The notes beneath the pieces are model-generated. The model was not told where the DNA came from. It did no database searches and was given only the letters and a program-made list of their open reading frames with translations. DNA of 64,000 bases from Monomorium pharaonis (taxonomy: Eukaryota; Arthropoda; Insecta; Hymenoptera; Formicidae): contig NC_050471.1 in the NCBI RefSeq assembly GCF_013373865.1, positions 17,169,047-17,233,046 on the forward strand, in the 5' to 3' direction. The translations under genes were made by a program, and so were the position numbers. Below, piece by piece: positions 9,914 to 20,555 of the stretch. Every line of letters starts with the position of its first letter. Positions within the stretch are counted from its first letter, which is position 1.

Positions 9914-11165
9914 GCCTCTTTATGCCCACCAAGAGGCAAGGGATCGCCTTCCGGGGTCGTCGCTCTGCTCAGGAACGCCGGAACGCTCGTCGATGTGGTA
10001 TCCGTCGGAAGGGCTGCTGCCACTGAACGAATTACCCTCACTCGGATTTTCACAACCCACGACGTTTAACTAGGGATTACTACTAATCGTTCGTTTCTTT
10101 TATTTCAGGTGCTGCCGTCGTCTCAGGATCGTCTCCAGGATCGCCTTGGTCGTCCCACGGGAACTTCGCCAGGTAAGTGTGATTTTTGTATTTAGGTTTA
10201 CCCGCGGTCTCGTTTTTTATCAGGATTCTTCTTTACAGGTTACCAGGATTCCCTCGATCTCAGGAACAGTCACGCAGGTTTGGATTTCAGGTAAGTGAGA
10301 AACTTAACACTTTGAGTTTTTGTTCAACAATAACAAGCAGGTTAATTTATTCAACTTGGTCTGTGTCTTTAACAAAAACCCGTACGCGTCGCTTTATCAC
10401 AATCGCGTGAACGTATCTCGATTTCATCGAGCGGGTATCGGTTCACATCTCCCGGACGCGACGCTTTATCACAATCGTGTAATCGATTTATTACTATCGG
10501 ATTTACACGCAGGCTTACTCGCAATCAGCTTTAATACGCGCACTTGTAACGCGGTCACACGTATCTTTATTACCGCGGAACTCTCGCTTAGGAACCGCGC
10601 CTACTCGCATTCGGCGGAAACCAAGAGACGCGCGAAATCTCGTATTACTATCTTTCGAGATGTTACGTCTAGAATCGTTAGCGCGCGAAAGCTCGAACTC
10701 TCTATTCGTAGAGATCTTACGTCAAGACGTGCAAAATCTCGTACTTCGGACTTCCGAGATATTGTCGCTAGAATGGTTAGCGCGCGAAAGCTCTCAAGAG
10801 CTCCCAGCGCACGCTTATATACTCGGGAGAGAGACGCTACCCCCTCCCGTCGGGATCCGCCAATCGCACGCATGTCCGCTCACGCCGCTGCCGGGAGCGC
10901 TTGGGTTTCCCCCTCCCGTCGGGTTGCGCCAACCACGCGTGGCGTCAGTTTCCCCCAGGCACGGGAATCATTGTTGTCCCCACTCCTTGCTGCTTGGCGG
11001 CTTCTCCTGCGCGGCGGTGTTGCGCTGTGGGCATCTCGTCGGTTTGCCCCACTCCCGTCGTTGCATCCAATGGCCGACGTGTTCCTGGGGTGTAGCATGT
11101 GTTCCGAGATTGCCCCCTCCTGCTTGGCGTGTTCCCCCGCCAGTTTTGAGAGATTGCACTTAAAA
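9914..11165 (-). mobile_element. 5' LTR, family IV (copy 1)
   Basis: Minus-strand LTR ending at the TGGCGACTG site. A TATATAAG box lies at 10821-10814. An AATAAA signal lies near 10345. The U5-like part 10350-9914 aligns with the plus-strand copy 25290-25740, including alternating TTACCTG motifs, AAGCGACGCG and GACGGCAGCA. The outer boundary near 11165 is uncertain. A palindrome GATTGCACTTAAAGTGCAATC lies at 11184-11204. The 310-codon plus-strand ORF across this LTR is antisense and not supported as a gene. Confidence 0.6.
10109..10290 (+). other. Two antisense mini-exons in LTR family IV (copy 1)
   Basis: On the strand opposite to the LTR, two segments have consensus splice sites at both ends: TTTATTTCAG|10109-10172|GTAAGTGTG (64 nt) and TTCTTTACAG|10239-10290|GTAAGTGAG (52 nt). 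The homologous plus-oriented LTR at 25351-25539 has the same acceptor-exon-donor pattern at the matching places. Whether they are spliced is unknown. Confidence 0.5.
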
Positions 11166-11204
11166 GTGCAGATTTCGTTGTCGATTGCACTTAAAGTGCA
11201 ATCC

Positions 11205-11640
11205 ACATTTATTACAAATTTACATGTTAGAAAAGGCTTATTAAAGCCATGATACAAGAAAATGCATAGAATAGGCATATGAAACGAGGAATGTCGCGTT
11301 TAGCCTTAGAATAATAATATTTAAAAGAAAATAATTGTAGCACACGAGTTGTGCTTCTAACTCTAACATGACTGTATCGCATGTAACGAAAACTAAAAGA
11401 AACTAGATTAATGAATGCTGCTACGCGACTACAGGCAAACATATGACTATGATTATAATAACTATAAGGAATATGATGACTAAGGTAAGTATCACTATCA
11501 TAGGTAGGTATAACATTTTTATGATATTTATTTAACTGATTTAACATAAAGTGCATGCAGATGCAAAAGAAACTTTAGAACTTATAAGCTGATTATATTT
11601 ATCGAAAACATAGAATGTAACATCCGCGCCTTTCATGGAA
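11205..11640. other. AT-rich tract without a recognised gene
   Basis: Between LTR family IV and the short leader ORF. The minus-strand frames here have no recognisable motif. No repeat partner was seen in the window. Confidence 0.35.
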
Positions 11641-11724
11641 ACAAACTTGAATTTTATAATTATCAAACGAAACAAAGGCAGGTGCGATTTTTTAATTTCG
11701 CGGGATCGGGCGCGTTGGGCTGGC

Positions 11725-11937
11725 TTATCCCTGTTGGGCTGGCTGCTGCTCCTGGCCTTCCAGGCTGGTATGGTCCTGTGCACGTTCCAGGATGATGCTG
11801 ACCACACTCTTTCCCTCAACTATACGTTTTTCCGCCTTGGTTGACGTATACACTTTTGTTGGACCTCCGGTGTGCCCCTGAGCTACCGTGGTCCTGGTTG
11901 CTGGGCGACTTGGGTGGACGGTCGCAAGGATAGGTTG
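11725..11937 (-). CDS. Short leader ORF downstream of LTR family B
   Basis: A minus-strand frame of about 66 codons starting just after GGTCACAACCTATCCTTGCGACC and ending at TAA (11727-11725). The same GGTCACAACC-CCTTGC context precedes the Ser/Thr/Pro-rich ORF at 9809, so this holds the equivalent position in another element. It is Lys/Thr/Gln-rich (VYTSTKAEKRIVEGK, ending QEQQPAQQG). No ATG at the start; it would need an upstream exon. Weakly supported. Confidence 0.3.
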   Translation of the reverse strand, partial: QPILATVHPSRPATRTTVAQGHTGGPTKVYTSTKAEKRIVEGKSVVSIILERAQDHTSLEGQEQQPAQQG

Positions 11938-12009
11938 TGACCGAACTTAGTTAAAGATTTGTTAAAATCTTGAAAAAACTAGTATTATCCGAAGATTTCT
12001 TACTTTATA

Positions 12010-12945
12010 CGGTCGCCAGGTCGGTGTATCGCCCCGCCGCCAGGATGTGGTCACGGCCTTGTACGTCCTTCGGGCCGGATACGAAATTGCGCCTTGATAG
12101 CTATAGAGTGGGAAATTCTTGCTTGTCCCGTTATCTCGAGCTCGTCTGAGGCCCCTCGTGTTGTCCAATCCTTCGGGAAGCCCCTTGGCGTTGTCCGCGT
12201 GGGACGACGTAATTTCCCGCCACAATGTGAGACTCGCCCAGGATAGATATTTCAGATTGCATAAATAAATTAGGCTCTTGCAATCATCACACAACTCGAT
12301 TTATTCAATATTTACACTCACGCACACATTTACGCAACGGCTTTACAATCGCCTACGCGTGTGTTGCGATTCCTTTGTCTCGACACGTCTCTCGCACAGC
12401 GTGCCTCGACCTCGCGATTTTCCAGCGCGGAAATAGCCTGCTGGCAACGCTCGCGGGTTGTGTCGCTTGCACTCGCGTGTCGCGCCCGTTATTGCTTTTG
12501 CACTTAATAATGATCTTAATTGATCACGAAATCGCGCGGGAAACGGACCCTCGCACGCACGTCCGTCTCCTCTGAGATTCCGTTGCAGACTTTTTTAGTG
12601 CCCGGACGCTGAGCCACTCGGTCTCATGCATCCCCATGATGTAATAAAAAAGGTGAACCAACATCATGTATGCGCAGTAGTCGACCAATAAGAATTGGGT
12701 CCAAATGTTCGAAAGAAGATTATTTGTTGCGGTGCATTTGGACCCAAATTTCATTGGCTCCACTCATCGTGCCGCCATCGCTATATGCGCAATGGTACAC
12801 CTTTCTTATTACATCATGATGCATCCCTACCACTCGGTGTCCCCCGATTGGTCTGTTGTTGTCAGGCTGTAGTCTGTAGCCAATCGGAGAGCATCGAATG
12901 GTATTCTTACTCATTGGCTTAGTTTCGTGACGTCCCGTCGTCCCA
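12010..12945 (-). mobile_element. LTR family B (copy 2) with primer-binding-like site
   Basis: The minus strand ends in CACCGACC then TGGCGACCG (12018-12010), a primer-binding-like site. AATAAA lies near 12302 on the minus strand. A purine tract (AAAAAGGGGAGGGG) lies beyond 12945, compatible with a polypurine tract. Positions 12383-12930 align with copy 1 at 7418-7886. A 184-bp MITE interrupts it. Exact ends are uncertain. Confidence 0.55.
12635..12818. mobile_element. Palindromic MITE with 9-bp target duplication
   Basis: Ends CATGATGTAATAA... and ...TTATTACATCATG, flanked by ATGCATCCC on both sides (12626-12634, 12819-12827). The related LTR copy at 7688-7698 has a single CATGCATTCCC, the empty site. 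A 9-bp duplication suggests a Mutator-like source. Confidence 0.85.
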
Positions 12946-13430
12946 ACCCCTCCCCTTTTTATTTTTCCTATTTCTATATTTTTACTTATATTTATCCTCT
13001 ATTAACCCCATGGCTTTCCCTGATACTTATGCATACCCGCAGAATAAGAATTAAGGTCCATTTGAATGAGACAAGGTACAGACTACTAGTATTGAACTGA
13101 CTCAGCATGACAATCCGAGCAGACCTAAGACCCCAGATACTTATTCTTGAATCATACTCGGAGAGCCATCTAGCGTACTAGAAGTAAACTAACACGCGAT
13201 TCAGTTCTATATTATTGATACCCTTTCAATTTTACTACTCACGCTTATCTTAAAATTCTGAATGACTGCTTTTCGCAATTATGATGGTTATATCAAGATT
13301 AATATTGTTTATGGGAAAATTAAAATTATTCACGAGATATAATCATTTAAGGGTCTTACTCGAGACTACATAAGCGAAATATTAATTAACGAATGAAAAT
13401 CGTTATTAAATAAATTAATTTTACTAATCT
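12946..13430. other. AT-rich spacer
   Basis: No ORF, repeat partner or RNA motif recognised. It ends in ATCT, the target site of the next solo LTR. Confidence 0.4.
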
Positions 13431-14354
13431 TGTAACCGTTGAATCCGGTGTACTTATTGGCTACGGATAGCCACGGGATTCAGGGTCCGGGCGGCGGGCT
13501 CGAATAAGTGAGAAGACGGCGTGTTCGGTATAATAATACGTTTATTCAGTAATTCCTTATGCTAATATATACAGTTCCCTACGTTAATATATACAGTACG
13601 ATTCTCGACATGCGAGGCGCTCGTGTGTGTGTTGCTGGCGACAGTGTCGCGGCAGATGCCGGTGTATCGGCGTGCGGCGAGATGCCCTGATTGGCTGTGC
13701 GGTGCGTGCCGATCAGTCGGCGTGTAGTCGGCGATGGCGGCGGATCGCGGCGTTACGATTGGTCGCGGCGGTGCGGTGTGCGGCGCGGCGATATGGCCTT
13801 AAGGCCCGGCGCTAGCGGCGCGGCGGTGTACGGTGGCCAGCCTGGCTGGCGGCGCAGCGGCGTGTAAGGCGGTGCGGTTGGCGGCGCGGTTCGCTACCCG
13901 GTCTCAGCTGATCGGCGCATCAGCTGTTTGGTCGCGCTGCCGTTGTCACCACGCGTGGTGACAGTCGCGGCACCGGTTTCTCCTCAGCACGGAGTCCCCG
14001 GGACGGAGCGACGCGCGACCGCTCAGTGCGCGGCCGAGAGCTCGGGTGCGGAGCGTGGCGGTGTGCGGCCCCTCAATACGTGGCCAGGAAGGCACTCACT
14101 GCGTGCCCGGGTAGGATCGCTAGGTTAGGTGACGGCGCTCAATATGCGCTCGAGGATGCCTGGCTCAGTACACCAGGAGGAACGGTCTGCTCACTTCGCA
14201 GGCCGGGGAAGCTCTGACTCCGGTCTCGGGTGGAGGGCTTATATACCCTCCACTCGGTGGTGAGGAAAGACGAGAAGAGCGGAGGGAGCCTGCGCGAGGT
14301 GGGGGTAACGGCCTTACCTCCGCTCTAGCGGCAGCGGAGGAACGACTCGTTACA
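13431..14354 (-). mobile_element. Solo LTR, family III (copy 1)
   Basis: Begins TGTAACCG and ends CGTTACA, flanked by ATCT on both sides (13427-13430, 14355-14358). It aligns with 31152-32824 and 62311-63198 (GGATAGCCACGGGATTCAGGG near the start). Minus orientation is set by the gag-bearing copy: AATAAA near 13545 and TATATAAG in the palindrome 14232-14251. The GC-rich ORFs inside are not genes. Confidence 0.9.
14232..14251 (-). promoter_or_regulatory. TATA box inside a palindrome
   Basis: GGAGGGCTTATATACCCTCC: the LTR promoter TATATAAG (minus strand) sits between GGAGGG and CCCTCC, which can pair. The same layout occurs at 32689-32708 and, decayed, at 63071-63089. Confidence 0.65.
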
Positions 14355-14358
14355 ATCT

Positions 14359-17300
14359 TACCAAACTAAAATAACTACTCTGAGGTTTATTATACCAACC
14401 CTTCGTGAACCTAACTATTAATTATCTAATTGGTTATTGCTAATAAACAATTAGATCTTATAAAACTAAAGGTACAACTAGTAAAATTAATGACAAATTA
14501 CTGCGCCGACCCTGTGCAAATAAGAATTATGTTTTATTAAATAAGAATTGCATTTTATTAATTAACTCATTATTCTATTAAGCTTTAAAAGGTATTGCAC
14601 CAGCCTTAAACAATAAAAGTCATTGTTATAATCAATCTAACTATGAAACATTGAAATCTTATAAAACTTTATCTCTTTCTGACGTAAAAGGCTCACTCAA
14701 AATAAATCTTGATTAGCTCTATGGTCTATGAATGCAATTATCACAGATATAATTAATTAAATAACAATCACTTTTATTATACTATCCTGCGAATCTTATA
14801 TTAATACCGAAACTCTACTATAAGTTAAGAACAAATTTTGAGGCTTCTGCAAAATATTCGACAAGGCGTATAAAATTGTTAAGGCGCATACAATTGTGAA
14901 TATTAATTAAGGATAATTTTAATCGGCCGAAACATAATTAATAATATGTATCGGCACATATTGCTTATAAATCGGCATTACTCTTGAAGCCTGAGAAATA
15001 GTAACTATTTGAGAAATCATCCGCGCCAATTTGAAACATGGTCAATCCCAAAATCATATTGAAACAAATTCCATTAATAAGACTCGGGAGAATTAAATAA
15101 TATTTTCTATTAAAAGGCTTCCAAGAACAAGATGCTGCACCGCGACAGGTGATGCAATTGATGATACATTCTTTAACATTGAAAAAGTCTGACATTGAGA
15201 CTGTTTAGACTATCTGATAACTTTAATATCGATATGCCGCCGATTTCACCCTACTCATCTATGCATCGGAACTAGGGCAACCGATGCAGGCGCGGGGGTG
15301 GGTAATTAAGATGCATTATAATATAAAAGACGGTATCTTGTCTCGGCGCGCGGTACTCCAGTATCATTACAATAATATCTCCGTAACAGTCTTAAGTGAT
15401 CGCAATATTCCAAAAAAGAATCTTGGTGATAGTTTGAAATTACACCAAGAACGAAGTCTTAGCGATCTGTCGGAACCCGGAAGGAAGGAAACAGGGGAAA
15501 TAAGATCTTAAATTGTGGCCCTTGCGGACCCGGAGTCATCCGTAAGTACCAGCAATCTCATTTAAATTAAAAGGCATTATTATCGTGACTTTATATTGTC
15601 TTGCGAATTTATTGCTTAAGCCTTATATGTGAATATATATATGTGTGTGTGTGTGTGTAGAACTTGTATCTCAGTGACCGATCAAGTTATCCGCGCGAAT
15701 CAGGAAATAATCTTAAATTTTGTAAAGCTTAGAATCTTTCAATTAAAAGATAGTAATTAATCATGCCTAATTTGAATTTAATAACGGAACTATTAAGATA
15801 TGATTAATTACACATCGTCTAGAATATTCAAATTTTGATGAAATAACCATTAATAGCTCTTTTTATTAAATGAAATAATCAGGAATTAGCAAAATTGACA
15901 GCTATTAAATGATATAGTATTATTTCGATATGAACAAAGGAAATAATGAATTCTATACGATCTTGATCGATCATACACATTATTGTATTGTGAATTATTA
16001 TTTCGCCGCATGTACTTGCGAACTATTTTATCGTACGTTCTTGTGAATCTCTCGTTTTGCCCATTATTTGTGAATCTCTATTTCGTTTGTAGATGCTGAG
16101 CATTATTACGTATTATTCTGTTATGCATTGAATATAAATTGTGAATTATTGTTGGTTGTCTTATTATACTAACTTTATTGAGAAGACGAACAATGATGAT
16201 GATTTAATTATTACTCGTGCCTGATATTTTGTAAAATTATTAATTATCTTGTTGATACCAAATTTCTTGGCGAATTATTAAATTGAAAAACTAATCATTT
16301 CAGTAATGTTAAATATTGTTATAATTTATGATGTTGAACAATTTCTGTTCCAGATTATTGTAAAAAATTATGTTAAACGTTTTTATGAAATTATTACTCG
16401 TCTCGTTACTATATTATATTGAATATTTTCAGAATCTAATTGTTCTAATAATATTGAATATTTTCCCTAAATTATTACATTAAATATTTCGCTGAGTCAT
16501 TACTCGTCTTATTAATATGGAATATTAAATATTTTCGTGCTTTGGTAATTTGACCCTATCTTGAACTTATTGTACTAAATTATTTTATTAATTACTCTTG
16601 CGAACCTATTGTTTCCTTAGCATCGAATTTATCCAAAATTATTATACCAAAATATTGCTAAAATTATTGTTGCTTAACAATATTTCCCTGCGAATTACTA
16701 GTATGATAATTATCTTAAATTCATTATAATTTTATTGTATAATTATTATAAATTATTTAACCTTATTGAATATCATCACAAATAATCATTTTGAATAATT
16801 TTGTGAAACTCTTAATCTCCGTTAAATTAAACATTGCTCTGATTCTATTTCGTTGAATTATTACTACCGAATATCCCTGTATATCATCATTTAGAATATC
16901 ATTCCGAATTCAACACATTAATGGTATCACCTTTAATCGTTACTTTACCCAGAGACAGAACATATTTGGAATTATTCAACATCTTTTCCGCATCCCTGCC
17001 ATTATTCAACTTGAGTCCCTCTTAGTTCCTAATAAATTTGTATTACTTGAATTTCCCTGCAACTTGTTTGAACGCTCTTTATCATCCGATGTAGCTAAAC
17101 ATACCCAATAGCCATACTATTTGTCCTAAAGATTTCGCAACTGTGGTAGTAACGGAAAACAGGCCAACATCCGAATGCGAGACAGAAAGCCTTGTGTCCG
17201 AGGTCTATGCAGGTTCTCAGGTTTGCATGTGCTGAGAGACCTCGGTAGAAACGCATCCGCCTATAACTGAATGGTTGCTTGCGGCGAGCGTAGATCGGCA

Positions 17301-17552
17301 TAGACAAAGTTGTGAATTCTTACTTCTGCTAATAGTATGGGCTTACGCGAATAATAACAACTATTAAGAGCAAGACATAAAAGTCCTTCCGTCTCCTTTC
17401 CCTACAAAACACTAAATCATTCAATTTTATCTCTCCTTAGGACAACAAGCTCATCTATCATCCTAACTTTAGACGAGACAGGGTAAGGTTTCGACTATCC
17501 TCATTCAAATCCAAGTCCACTCACGAAGTTCCTCATTTCTTCATTCATGTAG
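14359..17552. other. AT-rich region with a possible protease scrap
   Basis: Mostly low-complexity AT sequence with TGAATTATT-like runs and a (GT)n tract near 15640-15658. A minus-strand frame at 15195-14965 contains LILPSL and MILGLTMFQIGADD, which resembles the C-terminal end of a gypsy protease, but there is no catalytic DTG. The rest shows nothing I can name. The last 100 bases before 17553 probably form the intron of the next gene. Confidence 0.35.
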
Positions 17553-17939
17553 ATGACGCCACCAGCAGACTACACGCGGAGGAGGCGCTTTTTCCGCCGC
17601 TACGAGCAGTACGTGGGGGCGCGCTCGCGCATTTTACGTCTAATCCGTTCCATCGATTTAGATGTTCCTCACTTATTTAATTTAACTCACCAAGCCGCTC
17701 AGATTCAAATAGCGTTAAATTCAAATACAAGAGCCTGCTTTGGGTTAACCCCCGTGGAGGTGAATGAGCGCCAGGCCACCAACCCTCAGCCCACCCCCCA
17801 AACCTCAGACGCCAGCACCTCAACAGACGACCTTCCCTTCATCGATTACACCCCCTTTGAAGCCCTTTCACCCCTAACGCCAAATGACTTCGACGATCTA
17901 ATAGGCTCCCTTGCAAACCCCGACCCTACCACGGAATAA
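17553..17939 (+). CDS. Acidic proline-rich gene in an LTR remnant (copy 2), last exon
   Basis: Exon of 128 codons that starts exactly after an acceptor (TTCTTCATTCATGTAG|ATG). The N-terminal third is strongly basic (YTRRRRFFRRYEQY), followed by a helical part and then an acidic Pro/Ser/Thr-rich half (TSTDDLPFIDY, TPNDFDDLIGSL). Basic start, helix, acidic proline-rich end, and position just upstream of a shared LTR terminus match the genes at 3790 and 28252. AATAAA follows within 60 bases (near 17988). The first exon was not identified. Function unknown; the proteins are too diverged for a confident alignment by eye. Confidence 0.55.
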   Translation: MTPPADYTRRRRFFRRYEQYVGARSRILRLIRSIDLDVPHLFNLTHQAAQIQIALNSNTRACFGLTPVEVNERQATNPQPTPQTSDASTSTDDLPFIDYTPFEALSPLTPNDFDDLIGSLANPDPTTE

Positions 17940-18072
17940 TCATATGAGCATCGCACATGTACCCCTACCCCCCCCCCCTTTGGTAGTAAACAATAAAGAG
18001 AAGTAGCAGTATAAAACAAGAGTAATTGCCATAAAAGTCATTCTATTCGCCTACGCACTAATTCTCCTATAC

Positions 18073-18201
18073 CGATCCTAGCTCTCGACATCCCGAGGTA
18101 TTGCCGGCCCAGCAGGTAGCCTCAAAAGCATAGAGAGCGCCACTATTTTCAGCGACTTAGGTACGCCGGAAGTAGGAAGGTCTGTCCTCCGGGACGTGAC
18201 A
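18073..18201 (+). mobile_element. 3' end of the gene-bearing LTR (copy 2)
   Basis: AGCTCTCGACATCCCGAGG, GCCGGCCCAGCAGG, GAGAGCGCC, and terminal CTCCGGGACGTGACA match 7285-7417 in order and spacing. The neighbouring MITE starts at 18202, so the target duplication cannot be read. Confidence 0.65.
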
Positions 18202-18598
18202 GTTTACATCGTCAAAACCTTAGTACGCGTATTAAGTTTGGTGCGCACCAAAGCTTTAGTACGGGCGCGTTTACATCGAATGTACTAAGCATGTACTGTG
18301 AAAAATATAATACAAATTTAATTCATGTTGATGTCTCCTACTAAGACATTTTCACACCGGTTTTTAGATTTTAGCACTGAGGTTATGCTCAATTGCTAAA
18401 TTCTCTCTAAAATGCGTTTTATGCGTTTACATCGACATTTGTATCACTTGGTACGCGTATCAGTTTAGTACGATACTCCTACTTGATACGCTCGTACCGA
18501 ATTGATCCGGCAGCGTTTACATCGTGCGTACTAAATATTTAGTACGAATTTGATACGAATATGGTACCTGATACGCGTATCAAATGCACGATGTAAAC
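18202..18598. mobile_element. MITE with GTTTACATCG ends
   Basis: Starts GTTTACATCG and ends CGATGTAAAC|TA. Further internal copies of GCGTTTACATCG and of GTACGCGTAT lie inside, suggesting nested or partly duplicated ends. It is related to the next MITE (GTTTACACCG). Confidence 0.7.
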
Positions 18599-18916
18599 TA
18601 AGCCATTCATGCATTGTCTCGTTCGAATGTCATGGTGTCGCATGCGCAGTCACGCGAAAATCCCATGGCATCAAGCGAATGCTCTAGTTTACACCGAGCA
18701 CTTGGTACGCATATTAAAGACCTATAATCAAAGATTCGCCAATGGCGAACACAATTTTGATTGGTCACTTGAGTCACATAGTTTATCCGCCATTGCGTAC
18801 CCACGCTGGGCGAGGAAGAGGGGAGAGTGCTCTGTGTTGAGCAGTATAGGTTAAAGGAATATGTGTCAGAAATTATAAGGTAATTCAATCTCTGCACTCT
18901 AGGGTCACTATATTTT

Positions 18917-19039
18917 GTGTGCTTTCCAGCAAGACACAGTGTAACACAGTGTCCATTAGTGTGAGAAAGAACATGTCAGTGTGTCTCGCTTACACTAGTG
19001 GACACTGTGTTACACTGTGTTTTGCTGGAAAGCACACTT
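18917..19039. mobile_element. Hairpin MITE (AGTGTGCTTTCCAGC arms)
   Basis: A 123-bp palindrome with 50-bp arms containing ACACAGTGTAACACAGTGTCC and a loop of about 25 bases. It lies inside the larger MITE. Confidence 0.8.
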
Positions 19040-19052
19040 TGACGATACACTC

Positions 19053-19216
19053 AGGGTACGGTCCCATGAAGTGGATTATGCGGAAGTGGAACGAGCGGAT
19101 CACCAATCGCGGGATCATTCTGATAGAACTCTTTCAAAGATTCCGTCGAAACGGTCCTATGATTGGTGATCCGCTCGTTCCGCTTCCGCATAATTCACTT
19201 CATGGGACGTCACCCT
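19053..19216. mobile_element. Hairpin MITE (GTCCCATGAAGTG arms)
   Basis: Arms GTCCCATGAAGTG and GGAACGAGCGGATCACCAATC pair with the inverse at 19155-19208. The outer bases (CAGGGT / ACCCTC) may extend the arms. Confidence 0.8.
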
Positions 19217-19799
19217 CAGGAAGAACAAGAAAAATTAAATTTGCATCTGTTATATGGCTGCGTACAACTTGGAGCAGGCTCGCATTGTTTACTATCTCCA
19301 CTACTCCAGACCCCAGCCCCCGGCCCCAGCCCCCATCCAGTCTCCGTATGGGTACAAGATGGTGGATAGCAGTCATGGTGGGGGGCCATTGGCGCATCTT
19401 TGATTATAGGTCTTTAACGCGTATCAAGTAGTGAATTTAAGCTGATCAGCCAATGATTAAACACATTCACTAGTTATTTACTATTTGATACGCGTACCAA
19501 GTGCTCGGTGTAAACTAGGTCAATGGCGTCGATACGCTGGTTATGGCATAGGTCCGTTCACACGGTCTGCCTTTTAGGCTTAAGGTGACTTTATTTGAAA
19601 CTGCTAATTACAGTTTCTGTTCAAATAAAATGTTTAATTAAACATAGAATAATGCAAAACAATGAAAAAACTCGCACTTGATTTATATTTTGGGTGCCTG
19701 ATATGAATTTACGGACCTGAGCCATTAATGTGGTGAACGCGGATTAAGCGTTACCTAATAATCGTATTAACGATATAATTAACGTAAAACTACACGTTT

Positions 19800-19964
19800 T
19801 TATAAGAAATGTTCCGAATCGCTTATCGTAGCGTCGTACACCTCCCATAGAACGGTCGCGATTCCTTCTGATCCTTTTGATATTGTTATTGTTATAAAAA
19901 TGTGATAGGACACATTCCACCACCTGATGTTAAAGTATAAGACCACTGTGTGAGGAATCTCCAT
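19800..19964 (-). CDS. Conserved 54-residue ORF (copy 2)
   Basis: Minus-strand frame from ATG (19964) to TAA (19802). It shares the core EIPH, LYFNIRW, YHIFITITIS, GIAT, WEVYDA with 8692-8504. Upstream nucleotide similarity (GTTAGGRCGCCC) also extends beyond the ORF. It lies 850 bp downstream of the second Ser/Thr/Pro-rich exon, the same order and spacing as in copy 1, so the two ORFs form a conserved cassette. The ATG may be internal, because conserved sequence continues a few codons upstream. Function unknown. Confidence 0.5.
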   Translation of the reverse strand: MEIPHTVVLYFNIRWWNVSYHIFITITISKGSEGIATVLWEVYDATISDSEHFL

Positions 19965-19999
19965 CGTAACTTGACGATTAATTCATCTCGCGTACATTG

Positions 20000-20550
20000 C
20001 TATTGCTACATCTCGGTATGTCCATGGGCGCCCTAACCTCGTCCTGTCATTAGGCGTAGAACGGGTTGTCCGGTCTTCAGGGGTCTGCGCTGCTCGCGGT
20101 CTCTTGTTACATCTCGCTCTCTTGAACGACGATTTATTTGTTCGTATGCGATTCTATTGGAATATGCATTAACAAAAATATGATAAAATTATGTACTGAC
20201 GTGCAACTAAATAAATCTTTATTACGGACGAACCGTTTCGTATAAAATGAACTTAAAATTAACATACTCGCATGCACGCTCGCCACTTACTCTTTCTCTC
20301 TCGCGGCTCAGTTCGCTCGTCGAGATCGAGTGTTTATTACATCGGCTTTATGCGTTTCTTTCTAACATGCAGTTTTTTTACAAATAACATTATCGCGTTT
20401 ACTCACGGGTACGATATACTATGTATCATTGTACAAACAAACGTTTATAAACTATACGCGTCGCTACGCTCGCAACGAATCTATCGCTATCGCAACGATT
20501 GTCTTTAAACAAAAGATAATATATAATATTTAATGAATACAATAGAAAAT
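20000..20550. other. AT-rich interval of the two-ORF element
   Basis: Homologous to copy 1 only near 20000-20100. The remainder is AT-rich, with AATAAA-like signals on both strands. No supported ORF. Confidence 0.35.
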
Positions 20551-20555
20551 AATTA

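Larger units (their letters stand above)
18685..19517. mobile_element. MITE with GTTTACACCGAGC arms carrying two inner hairpins
   Basis: TA|GTTTACACCGAGCACTTGG at the left and its inverse at the right (ending 19515, then TA). The arms continue for about 100 bp (ATAATCAAAGATTCGCCAATGG). Two hairpin elements sit inside. The ORFs across it are palindrome translations. Confidence 0.75.

Noticed and set aside
10320..11252. 310-codon plus-strand ORF, the second longest in its region
   Set aside because: Antisense to the promoter and U3 of a minus-strand LTR, with Arg/Ser/Ala composition following base bias; no domain.
13627..14217. GC-rich plus-strand ORFs
   Set aside because: Inside a solo LTR whose coding orientation is minus; they are not kept in the other two LTR copies.
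18917..19039. CACAGTG heptamers in a hairpin considered as a second RSS-like element
   Set aside because: The heptamers are internal, with no nonamer at 12 or 23 bp and no 5-bp duplication.
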